Part shown: positions 11,229 through 21,620 of the stretch, piece after piece | Layout: every line of letters starts with the position of its first letter | Numbering within the stretch: the stretch's first letter is position 1 | NCBI GenBank assembly: GCA_033558025.1 | Contig: JAUCEF010000007.1 | Location: 7,998,001 to 8,062,000 of the forward strand | Direction: 5' to 3' | DNA length: 64,000 nucleotides | DNA from: Phytophthora sp. 'mugwort' | Taxonomy: Eukaryota; Oomycota; Peronosporomycetes; Peronosporales; Peronosporaceae | Position numbers and translations under genes: made by a program | Notes under the pieces: model-generated | Databases searched by the model: none | What the model was told of the DNA's origin: nothing | Seen by the model: the letters and a program-made list of their open reading frames with translations, nothing else

Positions 11229-11591
11229 TAAGGAACGAAAAGAACTATTGTGGCTTTCACGTGCTTTGCTGCCTGGTATATAGTGACCTATTTCTGAGAG
11301 CACTGCCACCGTAGAACCAAACGTGGACAAAAAGCCAAATGTGCTCCCAAAATGCAACTGACCCTAGGCACCGGTCTGAAAAAAACGTGGAGCATTTATA
11401 GCGCAGAGGCAAAATGCAGCGATCCCGAGCTCAAATATGGCAACGCGAACCCTAGCCTCGTTGGACAATGGTAAACGAGCAGGCCAATGGCTGAGCTCTC
11501 TTAATGTTTCGCTGTGTGCTCGGCGCCGTGGAGAAACCGCCGTGTGTGGATGCTCATTCTGTGATCTGCTTTCCTCTGTGCACCTGCAACG

Positions 11592-12470
11592 ATGCCGCCG
11601 TCTCGTGGCCGCAATTACGATGCCGCTGAAGATATAGAGCTAGCTCGTGCGTGGGTCCACGTTTCGACGGACGCAGTTGCCGATGTAGACCAGACGGCTG
11701 CGGTGTTCTGGACGCGCTTGAAGACGACCATGGAGGAGTCGGGTACAATCGCTCCCGCAGTTGAGGCTGGGACGTATGAACCACGAACTTGGACCTCGCT
11801 GAAGTCTCATTTTGGTAATATCTTGAAGAAGGTCTTTAAGTTCGTGCGCTGCGTGAAGAAAGTCGAGTCGCTGCAACAGTCTGGAACGCAGAGCGCGATG
11901 CGCTACTGAAATCTCAAGAGCTGTACCAGATGGATAATAACAGTACGTTCCAGTACCATGCTTGCTATGTCATACTATCCGTGTGTCCGAAGTTTCAGCA
12001 GTTGCTGCTGGGGTCCAACAAGCGCAAGACCTTGAACATGGTCAGGGGGACCATAGACGTCGCATCTGGAGACGCTACGACGCCTGCTTCTGCTCAAGAC
12101 GCTCAAGTCGTTTCTGAAGAAGCAAACGGTGTAAAAGCTGCAAAGCGCAAGCGAGGAGAGGAACACTGCAAGCCCGGGCAGTGAAGGCTCAAGAGAAGCT
12201 CTCGGCGTCGATGGAGTCGAAGATGGAGATTGCTGCTACGCGTCTTCGTATCCAAGAGGAGCAAACTTGCAGCCAATGCTTAACGCGCTGTACGCGTTGG
12301 AGCCGAGGGAAGCCGAACACGCTGCGTTGCTAAAGGCTCGTCGGGGCAGTCTACTCACTCGGCTCAAGGCCTTCAATGCCGCAGCCCACCGCGTTGCAAT
12401 CTCTACAAGTATGCAAATTTCTGAGTTGTGCTCTCCTCTGCCTGACGATCGCGACAGCAGTGCTCAGTGA
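11592..12470 (+). pseudogene. Myb/SANT-like accessory protein of Harbinger element (frameshifted)
   Basis: Begins with a short basic leader and a DIELARAWVHVS helix, typical of the trihelix/SANT-like proteins that accompany Harbinger transposases, then a W-rich segment (TWTSLKSHFGNILKKV). Downstream frames carry a PKFQQLL piece, a KRKRGEE nuclear-localisation-like run and a coiled C-terminal part, resembling the NAM-associated C-terminal region. At least two frame changes occur (about 11890-11930 and 12180). The protein would help import or place the transposase; this copy is broken. Confidence 0.65.
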
Positions 12471-12573
12471 TTAACCATTAGGTTAGGTGCTATGAAAGGG
12501 GCGCACAGATCAACACGAACATCATGGAAACAACTTGTTTTCCTCTGCCAAACAAAAATCGGTCCATAGCTGT

Positions 12574-13887
12574 TTATGCGCCTGCTTGATTCAGCCATAG
12601 ATGATCGATGAGATGATCACGCAGTCTGAAGTAAGCCGCCGTGTCTTCGATGGCATTAATTCGCTCTGCTAGTTCGCAAATCGACCGTGGGCGCAGTCCC
12701 AGCGGACGGGAAGGTACAATTCTAGGGCTTGGTCCCGTAACGGAGTGCTCATCGAACAAATATGCATGCATATCGCCTAATTCATCCCGGCTGTCTTCCA
12801 CTACCATGTGGTGAAGTATGATGCAAGCTCGCATCACTTTATTCATGTTTAGCCGAGAGTAGACGACACCGGAGCGCTAGGATTCTCCATCAAGCTTGAA
12901 GAACTCCAAAGGCTCTCTCAACGTCCTTTCGGCACGCTTCTTGCACCTTCGTAAAATATGCTTCCTTCTTGTCGCGAGGTTGGTGGAGAGCTTGATAAAC
13001 ATCGGCCAGTCTGGGTATATACCATCTGTCAAACAGTACGCCGTCGAATGCCTATGTCCATTCAGCATGTATTCCACTCGAGGTGATTCACCTCGCATCA
13101 TTGCGTCGAACACCGTCGATCGATCCAGGATGTTGATATCATTCAACGAACCAGGATGACCAAAGTTTGCATGCCATATCCACAGCTCTTTGTCAGCGCA
13201 AGCTTCCAACACAACTGTTGGCTTTTTCTCCTTCCCCTTAAACTGCCCAGCCAGCGCAGACGAGCAGTTCTTCCACGCCCAGTGCATGCAGTCGATACTG
13301 GCCCACATACCAACAAATCCTCGTCGGGCATTAACCTCCAACAATCGCTGCAGGTCTGCCTGAGTAGGAGACCGAAGATACGTCTGTCCGAAACACTTGT
13401 CCACTGCATTAACGAAATGAGGACGGATTCATAGACAACGGACTTGCTCATTTCCAGGTTTTCATCTAAGGTGTCTGCAGAGTTTGCATAGGCAAGCACA
13501 CGAAATGCTGCCATTACCTTCATGAGAGGATGGATTCCCAAGTCACCTTACGCTGCTCGAAGTACCGATCCATCTCCAGTACACCATACAAACTGCGCAA
13601 ACCAATCTCTTGTTCATCCGGATGCGACGTCGAAATTCTTCTGCATTGTGTACGGGGTCTTCTGCAAAGTACTGCTCAATCATTCGATCATAGCGACCTT
13701 GAAAATCGCGACGCTTGTTTGCTGCTTTCCCTGGTAGAGACCCGCCGCGCCGTGGGCTCTTCTGCTGATCAAACAGCGCCTGAGTAGTGTGTTGGATCGC
13801 GTTGTAGAGACAGACGATAACCTCGTCATCGGTCTCGCTATCCTCCCAATGCATGGAGCTGTCGAGCGTGCTGTCTCCCTCGTCCAT
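12574..13887 (-). pseudogene. Harbinger DDE transposase (frameshifted)
   Basis: The largest intact piece (12877-13404) holds the DDE nuclease core: WASIDCMHWAWKNC with the first Asp, GSLNDINILDRS with the second, and the YCLTDGIYPDWPMFIK region. The N-terminal part (13543-13887) is acidic then basic (RRDFQGRYDRMIEQYF), and the C-terminal part (12574-12846) has MRACIILHHMVVEDSRDE, a signature of this family. Frames change near 13400 and 13540 and again near 12860, so no full-length product is predicted. Confidence 0.8.
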
Positions 13888-14181
13888 CGATGCAGCAGGA
13901 GTCTTTGCTGCTCCAGGATATGCTCACGCTTTCGCTTTAGACCGGTGCGAAACAGGCTGAAGCAAATTTACGACGCCTCATTGTCGCACGGAGAAACCCT
14001 CGAGATTTAGCTTTGCTCTTACTCTACCGGTGGCAGTGCTCTGACTGGCCTTATTTCATAGCTCGGGGTCATAGACGGGTTTAACCCATATTATGGACCA
14101 TCCTTTTGGCCTCGTCCTCAAACATTGGATAGCAAATCGGGGCCAGTGGCGAGAGGAAGTCGGATGCGTACCTGCAGGCAG

Positions 14182-14887
14182 TAGGCCTATCAGCTTTTTG
14201 CTCCAACTGCCAACTGAACGAAAACGCTTATAGGCAGTTCAGTTGGTGCTCAATTGATGGCCAACTGGTGCTCAACTATCGTCCGAGAACAGATGTCTTG
14301 TGTGAACCCTTCTCAAATACATAGATGTCTCTGACCTAAATAAAGAGGTTTTAGATGAAGCTGGCTTGCTAAAGTCGCGAATGTGTAGCTCTCTAGCAAG
14401 GTGTTGGTAGGCAACGCTGTAGGGCAGCGGCTAGGCTAGCGTGGTGCGTTGTCGAACCTGTTATTGTTATTCTTATCACTATTATATGCAGGGGACATGA
14501 CATGTCTTGCCTCGTAGGGTATTGGCTGGGATATGCGTGCACCAAGGTGCCGCCCGAGTCGCTGTAGTCTGCTCGGTCTTGGACAACGTACTGGAGCTGA
14601 TGCTGCGCCGGGTCCCGAAGGGAACCATAGTCTCGCCTTAAGTGAGCCTCAGTCTGAAGCCCTCAGATAAAGAAGGCAATAAAGTATGGTCATCCAGGTG
14701 GGTCGACCAAGTAAACCGGGCCAGCAGTTCAGCGTGCTCATAGCACCGTGCAAATCAAAGTATATAGGATAAAGTATGGCGAAAGTTGAGCGCCAGTTGG
14801 TGAAAGTTGGGGCCTGGGCAAACTCAACTAAACAGACGGGTTTCAGTTGAGTTGATGCCAGTTGGCAGCCAACCGTTGACAGGCCTA
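14182..14887. mobile_element. Non-autonomous hAT element (MITE) with perfect 8-bp target duplication
   Basis: Ends are TAGGCCTATCA (14182-14192) and the complement of TAGGCCTGTCA (14877-14887). The sequence GCAGGCAG stands immediately outside both ends (14174-14181 and 14888-14895), an exact 8-bp duplication diagnostic of hAT-type insertion. Several CAACTG/CAGTTG words lie near both ends, like the subterminal transposase-binding repeats of hAT elements. No transposase is encoded. Confidence 0.88.
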
Positions 14888-15330
14888 GCAGGCAGTGCGA
14901 AGCCTACGAGATCACTCACGTTTACAGCACGCTTCGGGTGCTGCTTAGCTGTCTTTCCGTACTAACGGCGCGTGTGACGTTATATGCTTTAGAGCTCTTT
15001 ACTTGTTGCTGCTCCGTGGATACAGCTTCTCTACAAAGGAAGGGATCAACCGATAGAGTCGAAGTGGACGAGTCAGTGCCAGTCACCACGGAGAACCCCC
15101 ACGTAGGTGACCACAAGACGGTCTACGCCAAGCCTGAGGACGCGACGTAGGCGATGGACGACCCTGTGGAAGTGACAGTGGTGAAGGCCGTCAAGAAGAC
15201 GTAGAAATGGTAGTGCCGGAAGCCGTGGCGACAACGCAGATGGATGCAAGGTACCGAGCGCAACGGAGAAGCCCGCAAAAGTGCGATTAAGGGGTAAAAT
15301 ATGGAGGGGACGTTAAAGAATGGCCGGTAA
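14888..15330. other. Intergenic stretch without recognised feature
   Basis: Begins with the right copy of the hAT target duplication. Short open frames here show no domain, signal peptide or repeat structure that I recognise. Confidence 0.5.
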
Positions 15331-16905
15331 CATACACAGCAGCTGATCACCAGCTGAGAGGACACAGCTGCTTCTACCATGCGAAGGTAAGTTACACCAT
15401 ACACCTTTTCAACTTCAAAGTGGCAAAAAAGAAAAATCAATACGCCAAAAGGTAAGATCAAAATGGCAAGAATAGAGACGCGCAGACGTATATATTTTTA
15501 TCGTCTTTTTACTGGCCGACGGGCATGCCCTGCATCTGGATCGCAGCGGCATGAAACTTCACCGTATGCAGGGCACACTTGTAATACAAGGGGGTGATGA
15601 CTTCGCGGACGAGAAGATCCGCCTCCATCATCAGGTACTCCTCTCGATGATCCTTAATTGTACGACGGGGCGGGACTCATAGGATTGCTTGGCGGTGTCG
15701 AGCGAGGAACCGTTTCACCATCGCCTTGAACGCTGAGAAGCAATTATCTATGGGATTTAGCATAGGCGAGTACGGGCCCAGTCTCAGAAGCTTAGCTGCC
15801 ACGAACGCATCCTCTGCGAAGACAGCTTCGACATTGGCGTGACGCAGAGCGTTGTTCGCCACCACGACAACGTCTTCCAGCGGCGTAGTCGTCCCGATGT
15901 GGGTAAGCTGCCGACGGATAAAGTCGTTGCACTTGTCCGAGATGAACAAACCAAACCGCTTCTCCACGTAAGACAGTCCGTTCTCCGAGATACAGGCAAT
16001 CAGATCGATATTCGAGCCCTTGCTCGCGGTGTTACGGCCAACCGCACGCTTCCCCTTGAGGCTGCGGCCGCATCGACGCGAACACCACAAATTAAAGTTA
16101 GTTTCGTTCATATAATACATTTGCTTACCTTGCGATTTGTAGCTCAGGAGTTTGACGACGTATTCCTGCCGCAGGACCTTGCTGTGGTTGAGATTTTGGG
16201 AGTTGTTGTCGCGGTGCGTCTGCTTCATGGTATACATGCGTGCGTCCACGTGGTTCATGATCGTCTGCCGAGTTACACGCAGCGAAAACCGCGATTCCAG
16301 TGCGTCCGCGATTTCGGCAAGCGTCAAGCAGCAGTTTCCGTCGGGTAGGTGAAGCAAATAGTCCCCAAGGACATCTTGGAGCTTGGTATTACGCCTACCA
16401 CCACGGCTCTTTCGGGGGGATCTTTCCTAGTCATCGACTGCGCGCCCGGCAACGATCCACCGGGATGCAGTACGCAGATTGACGTCGTTGCTGGCAGCAA
16501 CTTCGCGCCAATTTTGGTCGGCGCGGGAGAACGCGGCGAACGGTAGCGTCGTCGTACAGCATTGTGGGGAGAGGAGATTTGGTAGTGGTAGTGGCTTGGT
16601 GCTTGTGGTGCAAATTGAGCAGTGAGCAGTGAGCAGCTGGCATCGGAACCACCAGCAAGCCGTCTGCATTAACGTCGAGTGGTTTTGGCGGGAACGTTTG
16701 GCTTCATATAGCTGTCATGTTTGATCCCCTGTTGAATTCGATTGGCTTCATCATATCGGCTTTAGTAGCCGAGACTTTTGATCTTACCTTTTGACGTATT
16801 CATTTTTCTTTTTGCCACTTTGAAGCTGAAAAGGTGCAGGCATTTATCACATTATGGCTGGGAAGGCTGCCGTCATCTCTGCCCTACCTCAGCTGATGCT
16901 AGAAG
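15330..16905 (-). mobile_element. IS630/Tc1-like element with long imperfect inverted repeats
   Basis: A well-conserved ~60-bp pair (15402-15462 against 16776-16836) runs CACCTTTTCAACTTCAAAG and onward through ...GGTAAGATC. Weaker similarity continues outwards for another ~70 bp (CAGCTGAG and AGCAGCTTCTA words), so the full inverted repeats may be ~130 bp. The internal minus-strand gene is an IS630-type transposase. Exact outer limits are approximate. Confidence 0.75.
15677..16357 (-). pseudogene. IS630-like DDE transposase with both catalytic Asp replaced by Asn
   Basis: 226 codons without a stop. An N-terminal HTH region (LAEIADALESRFSLRVTRQT) is followed by an RNase H-like core. The expected first Asp (normally DETNFN) is Asn in MNETNFNLW, the expected second Asp (normally DNAP.H) is Asn in VVVANNALRH, and the third site is Asp where Glu is usual (SPMLNPIDNCFS). 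Both D-to-N changes correspond to G-to-A on the coding strand. The frame is otherwise well kept, so it reads as a catalytically dead but nearly intact transposase. Confidence 0.78.
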
Positions 16906-17058
16906 CTGCTGTTCGACGCAGTTGATGGCAGGTATACGCTGCAGGACTCTATGCCAGCTTACACATGTTCGTTAGACTGTACCTGAGCCCAAATCGTTCA
17001 TCAGTAGATGGCACTGCTCGTTTTGCAATCGAGACACTAACACATTTATCTCTTTTGT

Positions 17059-17708
17059 GTCTGTTGCTGCTGTTGACGATGAATACGCAGGAAGAAGACC
17101 AAGCAATCTCCTCTATGCCGACTCAACCAGACCCAGTTTTAAGATCTGCTGCACCGTGACCAGTTGAAGCTATTCTTTTGGCTGCGGATGGTTCACGTCT
17201 ACTGCCAGAACGTGCAATCACTGTCCTGGTGATTCGTGTAAGACAGGCGCACGGAAGAACCCGAGGTGGATGGCGCAAGGAAGTGCACTTCGACATCAGC
17301 GAAGGTTATGCGGTGTTCAAGGAGAAATGCATCGCGAAGTTCACAGAGGTTTCCTCACGTCCGATAACTTCAAGGCAACATTACAGCATCGCTGGAAGCT
17401 CTTGATCCCTGGTGATATGGCTCGGCTTGGAAATTTCGCTTTCACCCGAGCAGTTCCACCGCGCGACAATTCAGCGCGTTGCGAATGCGAGAATCCAGAG
17501 AATGGCTTACGAAGCAGCCAGTGCAGTGCCGTTCGGGACAATTACGGGCCATACCTGGATGCTGTGCAGGCACCCCGATGTGACGCCTTTTGAAGTTCCG
17601 AACGATAATCTACGGATCAAGCAATGGCTCTGGATCAACAGCGCGAGATCATTCGGCAAGCAGATGAAGAAGCAGTCGCAGTCCGGCAGACAGAGATCAT
17701 GTCAATAA
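17059..17708 (+). pseudogene. Unrecognised, frameshifted coding fragment
   Basis: Three consecutive frames look like one broken gene: 17080-17156 (acidic start MNTQEEDQ), 17178-17405 (VIRVRQAHGRTRGGWRKEV) and 17412-17708 (a helical, Arg-rich part, ending near NNLRIKQW-like sequence). Amino-acid composition and lack of internal stops within each piece suggest former coding sequence. I do not recognise the family; its position directly before an hAT transposase suggests a transposon-borne ORF. Confidence 0.4.
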
Positions 17709-17995
17709 AACTAAACGTGCTATGGATGTCTGCAGGGCCTCCAATTATGGATTGACACCCCATAACATTAATTTATAAATTAATTAGTAAATTATTTTTT
17801 CACAAGCTTGGACCTTAGGCCTCCTTAACTTATTTCAAAGCTATCAAGTATATCATAATTTATGTAAGGTACCTCTATTAGTTATTTGCCTGACAACCAC
17901 TCATGTTCTATAACCAACCATTCTCACGCAACCAGACGTCTTCTTTTATAGCTCACTTCCGCTGTCACGTCCTACTCCTAACACCATTACGACAA

Positions 17996-19745
17996 TGGCC
18001 CGAGCCGTCCGCCCAACCTTCACAACACCCAAATCTCGGGGTTCTTCTTTAGGCCGTGCCGCACAAGTACGATGAGGTAATACCCGAGTACTTTTGCTGT
18101 CGGTGCGGCACAGTCCGCAAAATAATCGGAATGGCTCCTCCAATTTGACACCACGTGAGTCGTGATCATCCTGACTATGTGGATGCCATGCTCGACGCGA
18201 CGACAGCCGAGACAGGCTCCCCCGTCAACTTTGTCCGCGCTCCTCCCAGAATATTTACAGTTGGATGGACTGGACGATCCAGTGTAATCTGCCTATTTCG
18301 TTCTGTGAGAGTCGAGAAGCTCGACGGTACGTGCTATATTCTATGCTTATTTTAATGTACTTTTCAGAATGAAGATAACATGTGAAAATATGCTAAGTTT
18401 TAATACCTGATATTATATAGCTACTCAAATTTGGACCCGATCTCGCAAGAAACGCTTCGACACGGTATGGACGGGGAGATGCGAGCTTTCGAGCATACGG
18501 TCGCGGAGGAGCTTCCCGCACGACTTGGCATCATGCTGTACGGATGGTCACATGCCTCAGAGCACTACGTCGCATGGTTCGCTTGCTTTGAGAAGAACGA
18601 ATCTCTGACCATCGTGCTGCTGAGCATGGCTCCATTGCTCAACGAGCCGGACGATGCTCTATCGGCTCAAGCGCACCTTTCTTTTCTCGAGTCACTGCTG
18701 GCTCGAGATTACGGGGCACATATTGAGCGTTGCCGCTTTATTGTCGGTGACAATTGCTCGGTCAACCGTAGACTGGCAACGCTCATGACGGTGCTGCTAG
18801 TGGGGTGCGCCAGCCATCGCCTAAATCGCGCCCAACAACATGACATGGTACAGCATGGAGGTGACTTGGCCGCGGTTCAAGCGTTGATGATCAAGCTGAG
18901 GACGCTGACTCAATCGGCCAAACTTCGGTACCAAAATTGTATACCGTATGGTAATTTTTATTCAACTAGCCTAATTTTAATGTTTTTTATATGATCAAGC
19001 TTAAAACGAATTTGCGTCCAATTATTAAGTAGGATTCTCGCTGGAGCTCGACCTTTAATATGGTCAAGAGGTATTTGCAGCTGCTGGAATTTCTAGTCGC
19101 CGACGACAATGATATCATGGAAGTGATGCCCGCACAGTCTGCGAACAAACGTTTGCGAGCTTTGCTCAAAAGCTGAAGAACATTGAGTCGGTTTCGAAGG
19201 CGCTTCAAAGTTATGATGTCGATTTACTGGATGTTCGTCAGTGGTTCGACGAGCTCATTTGCACTAAGCCACACTTCGCAACTTACCTTGACGAGTCTCT
19301 ATATTTGCGATTATGTATTTGTACGGCTTATGCTAACATTTTTTTTTACCAGACCCACGTCCAAACATTGTCCACAGTCCCGACTTCGAGTCGGGTTGTG
19401 TGCGTGTTCTACGAGGTCGGTAAGACCGTTTGATAAAAGATGAGAGGACGGCGCTACTTCCGTTCGTAAAGCCGGCTGGGCATGAAAACGAATTGGACGA
19501 AGAAGATGGAGCCTCATTCGTCGAGCGTCTCTGCAAGCGTCACCGCCTTTAGCAAAATGCTGTCAGCTACGAGCAGCTAAAAACGATTTCGCCGACGTTC
19601 AATGTGGTCGAACGCTTCTTCAGCGTTGTCGGCGTTACATTTGGACATCAGCGTCACGGTATGCTGCCAGCAATGCTGGAAATGATCTTATTCGTGTGCG
19701 AGAATCGCAGCTATTGGAACGTCAAGACAGTCGATAGTCTTAGCT
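17996..19745 (+). pseudogene. hAT-family transposase relic
   Basis: Pieces in order: a BED-type zinc-finger start (about 18055-18145, with FCCRCGTVRKI); the central core at 18431-18950 containing ERCRFIVGDNCSVNRRLA and LLVGCASHRLNRA, a common hAT central motif; a helical segment at 19060-19175; and the C-terminal dimerisation region at 19590-19745 with NVVERFFSVVGVTFGHQRHGM. Several stops and frame changes separate these parts. Terminal repeats were not found with confidence. Confidence 0.75.
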
Positions 19746-19879
19746 AGATCGCATTGGGTCGAGTTGCTGGTACAATTTTTGCTTATATATATTGTTTGCC
19801 TTCAATGACTCAATTATTTATTTCGTGACTTCAAGCCATGCCATAACTTACTGTCAACCTTGAAAGAGCTAATCAGATT

Positions 19880-20098
19880 ATGTATGATGCATGCTACCGA
19901 CTCATAAATACAATGCCATATTCGGAGGCCCTGATGTCTGTGGAGGTTGATGTCATTTCGCTAAGACGGGCCATCGGCTTACCAGATCATGACATCTTCA
20001 CGAAGGGGATCTTCCACCAGTTTAACCCGGAGCCGGCAACTAACCTGACCATGCGAGATACTGATCGTCTAGACGACGAGGAAGTGCACGAGTGGTAG
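19880..20098 (+). other. Small ORF, unrecognised
   Basis: 72 codons from ATG to TAG, ending in a charged DDEEVHEW tail. No domain, signal peptide or similarity recognised; it lies in the gap between the hAT relic and the next transposon and may be a gene fragment or chance. Confidence 0.25.
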
Positions 20099-20157
20099 CG
20101 AGACCTTCTCATAGGAAACGTAGTCCATAGCAACAAGTTATATCTTTTCATTTGCGA

Positions 20158-21200
20158 TTAACCGGTGTTCTCACTGATGCGCATCAGATCGTCAAATACT
20201 TTGTTCCTAAGCTCATTGCCTTGATAACCACAATGCTGAAAAGCGCCAAAGTAACCACGTTCAACACACTGAGTGCAGGCACGCATTGCCACCTCTAAAA
20301 CATGATCGGGGTACAGCCGGAAAACCAAATTGGCGTGCTTCTGAAGCCATCGCTTCAGGAGTCCAAAACACTGCTCAATAGGATTCAGTTGCGGGCAGTA
20401 AGGTGGCAGAAATATTAGCCGCGCACCGCACTGGTGAATAGTTGCTTGTAGCTCCGGATAACAATGGATTTTCGCGTTATCCATCACGATGACGGATCGG
20501 GGGAGCGGCCAAGGGTTCAGCTTCGGACAACTTGCCTGAGGAATGCCTCGTGAATTTTTTCACGCGTGAACGTCCCCTCCGTCCACTCCCACCCGAAAAA
20601 AAAAACGTCATATCGAGGTCAGTCAGTACGGAAAGACGTTTGCCGCGGCGAAAAGGCATCTTGACGATTACCTTCGTGTTGCGCTTGGACCACCCGTACC
20701 GACGATAGGAGTGACGGCCATCCTTTGCAGTCTCGTCAAGAAAAACTAACTCGGCAAGAAAATACAGTGGCAGCAATTTTTGTCGGTAGATCTCGATTTC
20801 AGCAGGAATAACTTCACGTGCTGCCTTCTCTAGAACCTTACGGCTTAGATTTAGCTCGAAGTTCAGGACGCGGCAGATGGTTGACGGGGAGACGTTGGGT
20901 AGTGTCGGAAAACTCCTGATATGTATTCACGTAGTTCCTCGATATAGAAAGTTGGATGACCTTGAACGTAAGCATCCATCGATGTTAAGACGTCTGTTCG
21001 CCACCTTAGTTGCCGCTGTCGCTCACAGCGCTCGTTGACGATTCACTCCGCTAAAAAGAGCGCGTACCAGCGACGAATCATTCTTTTTTGGGGTCCGAGG
21101 AGCTCGGCGACGTGCACAATAGGAACAGTGTAGACGTGTATTAAGACGACAGCTCTCCACCGGAAGTCGTCTGTGAGGTCATGCTTCGACTAGCGCAATG
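20158..21200 (-). pseudogene. IS630/Tc1-mariner-like transposase, frameshifted
   Basis: Two main pieces. 20477-20776 carries FLDETAKDGRHSYRRYGWS, the first catalytic Asp-Glu region. 20158-20487 carries VMDNAKIH (second Asp) and LPPYCPQLNPIEQCFGLLK (third catalytic site). The two frames overlap at 20477-20487 and are out of phase. Upstream (20800-21200) the minus strand holds a degraded helix-turn-helix part. All three catalytic positions are preserved, unlike the element at 15.7-16.4 kb, but the frameshift makes this copy inactive. Confidence 0.78.
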
Positions 21201-21620
21201 AAGGCGCCAATTGGGTAAATGATCAGCTAGTTGAGTGGCAACTCGCCACTCGTTTTTGCCGGTGAATGTCGGCAAAACGGCTTTACCAGCCCACTTTTAC
21301 GTATGCCTAACGCTTCACCCTATTTCAGATTAGAGCTGCAGCTATATCTGAGGCCGACGCTAACGCAGACACCCCATTTCCTATCTCGGACTGTCCGGAT
21401 TGCCAAAAAGGAGGAAAGCCACAAGTGACAAGCGTCACGTCAAAATGTACAGTGTAGGTTTTAGTGAGTATTCATCCTTCCAGGCGTGGTTTCATGATCA
21501 CCAACAGTGCAGGAAGTGCAACACACCATGTTCCGGCAGCGGCATTTTCGAGCAAGAAGGCGCATAGCAAGCACAACACTTTACTCTTATCCTGTGACTG
21601 CATCCATTGCAATCTGTTAC

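Larger units (their letters stand above)
11368..13948. mobile_element. PIF/Harbinger transposon with two convergent genes
   Basis: Terminal inverted repeats of about 27 bp begin GCACCGGTCTRAA (11368-11394 and the complement 13921-13948). Between them lie the two genes typical of the superfamily: a Myb/SANT-like DNA-binding protein on the plus strand and a DDE transposase on the minus strand, arranged tail to tail. A matching 3-bp target duplication is not evident. Both genes are frameshifted, so the copy is probably non-autonomous now. Confidence 0.82.
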
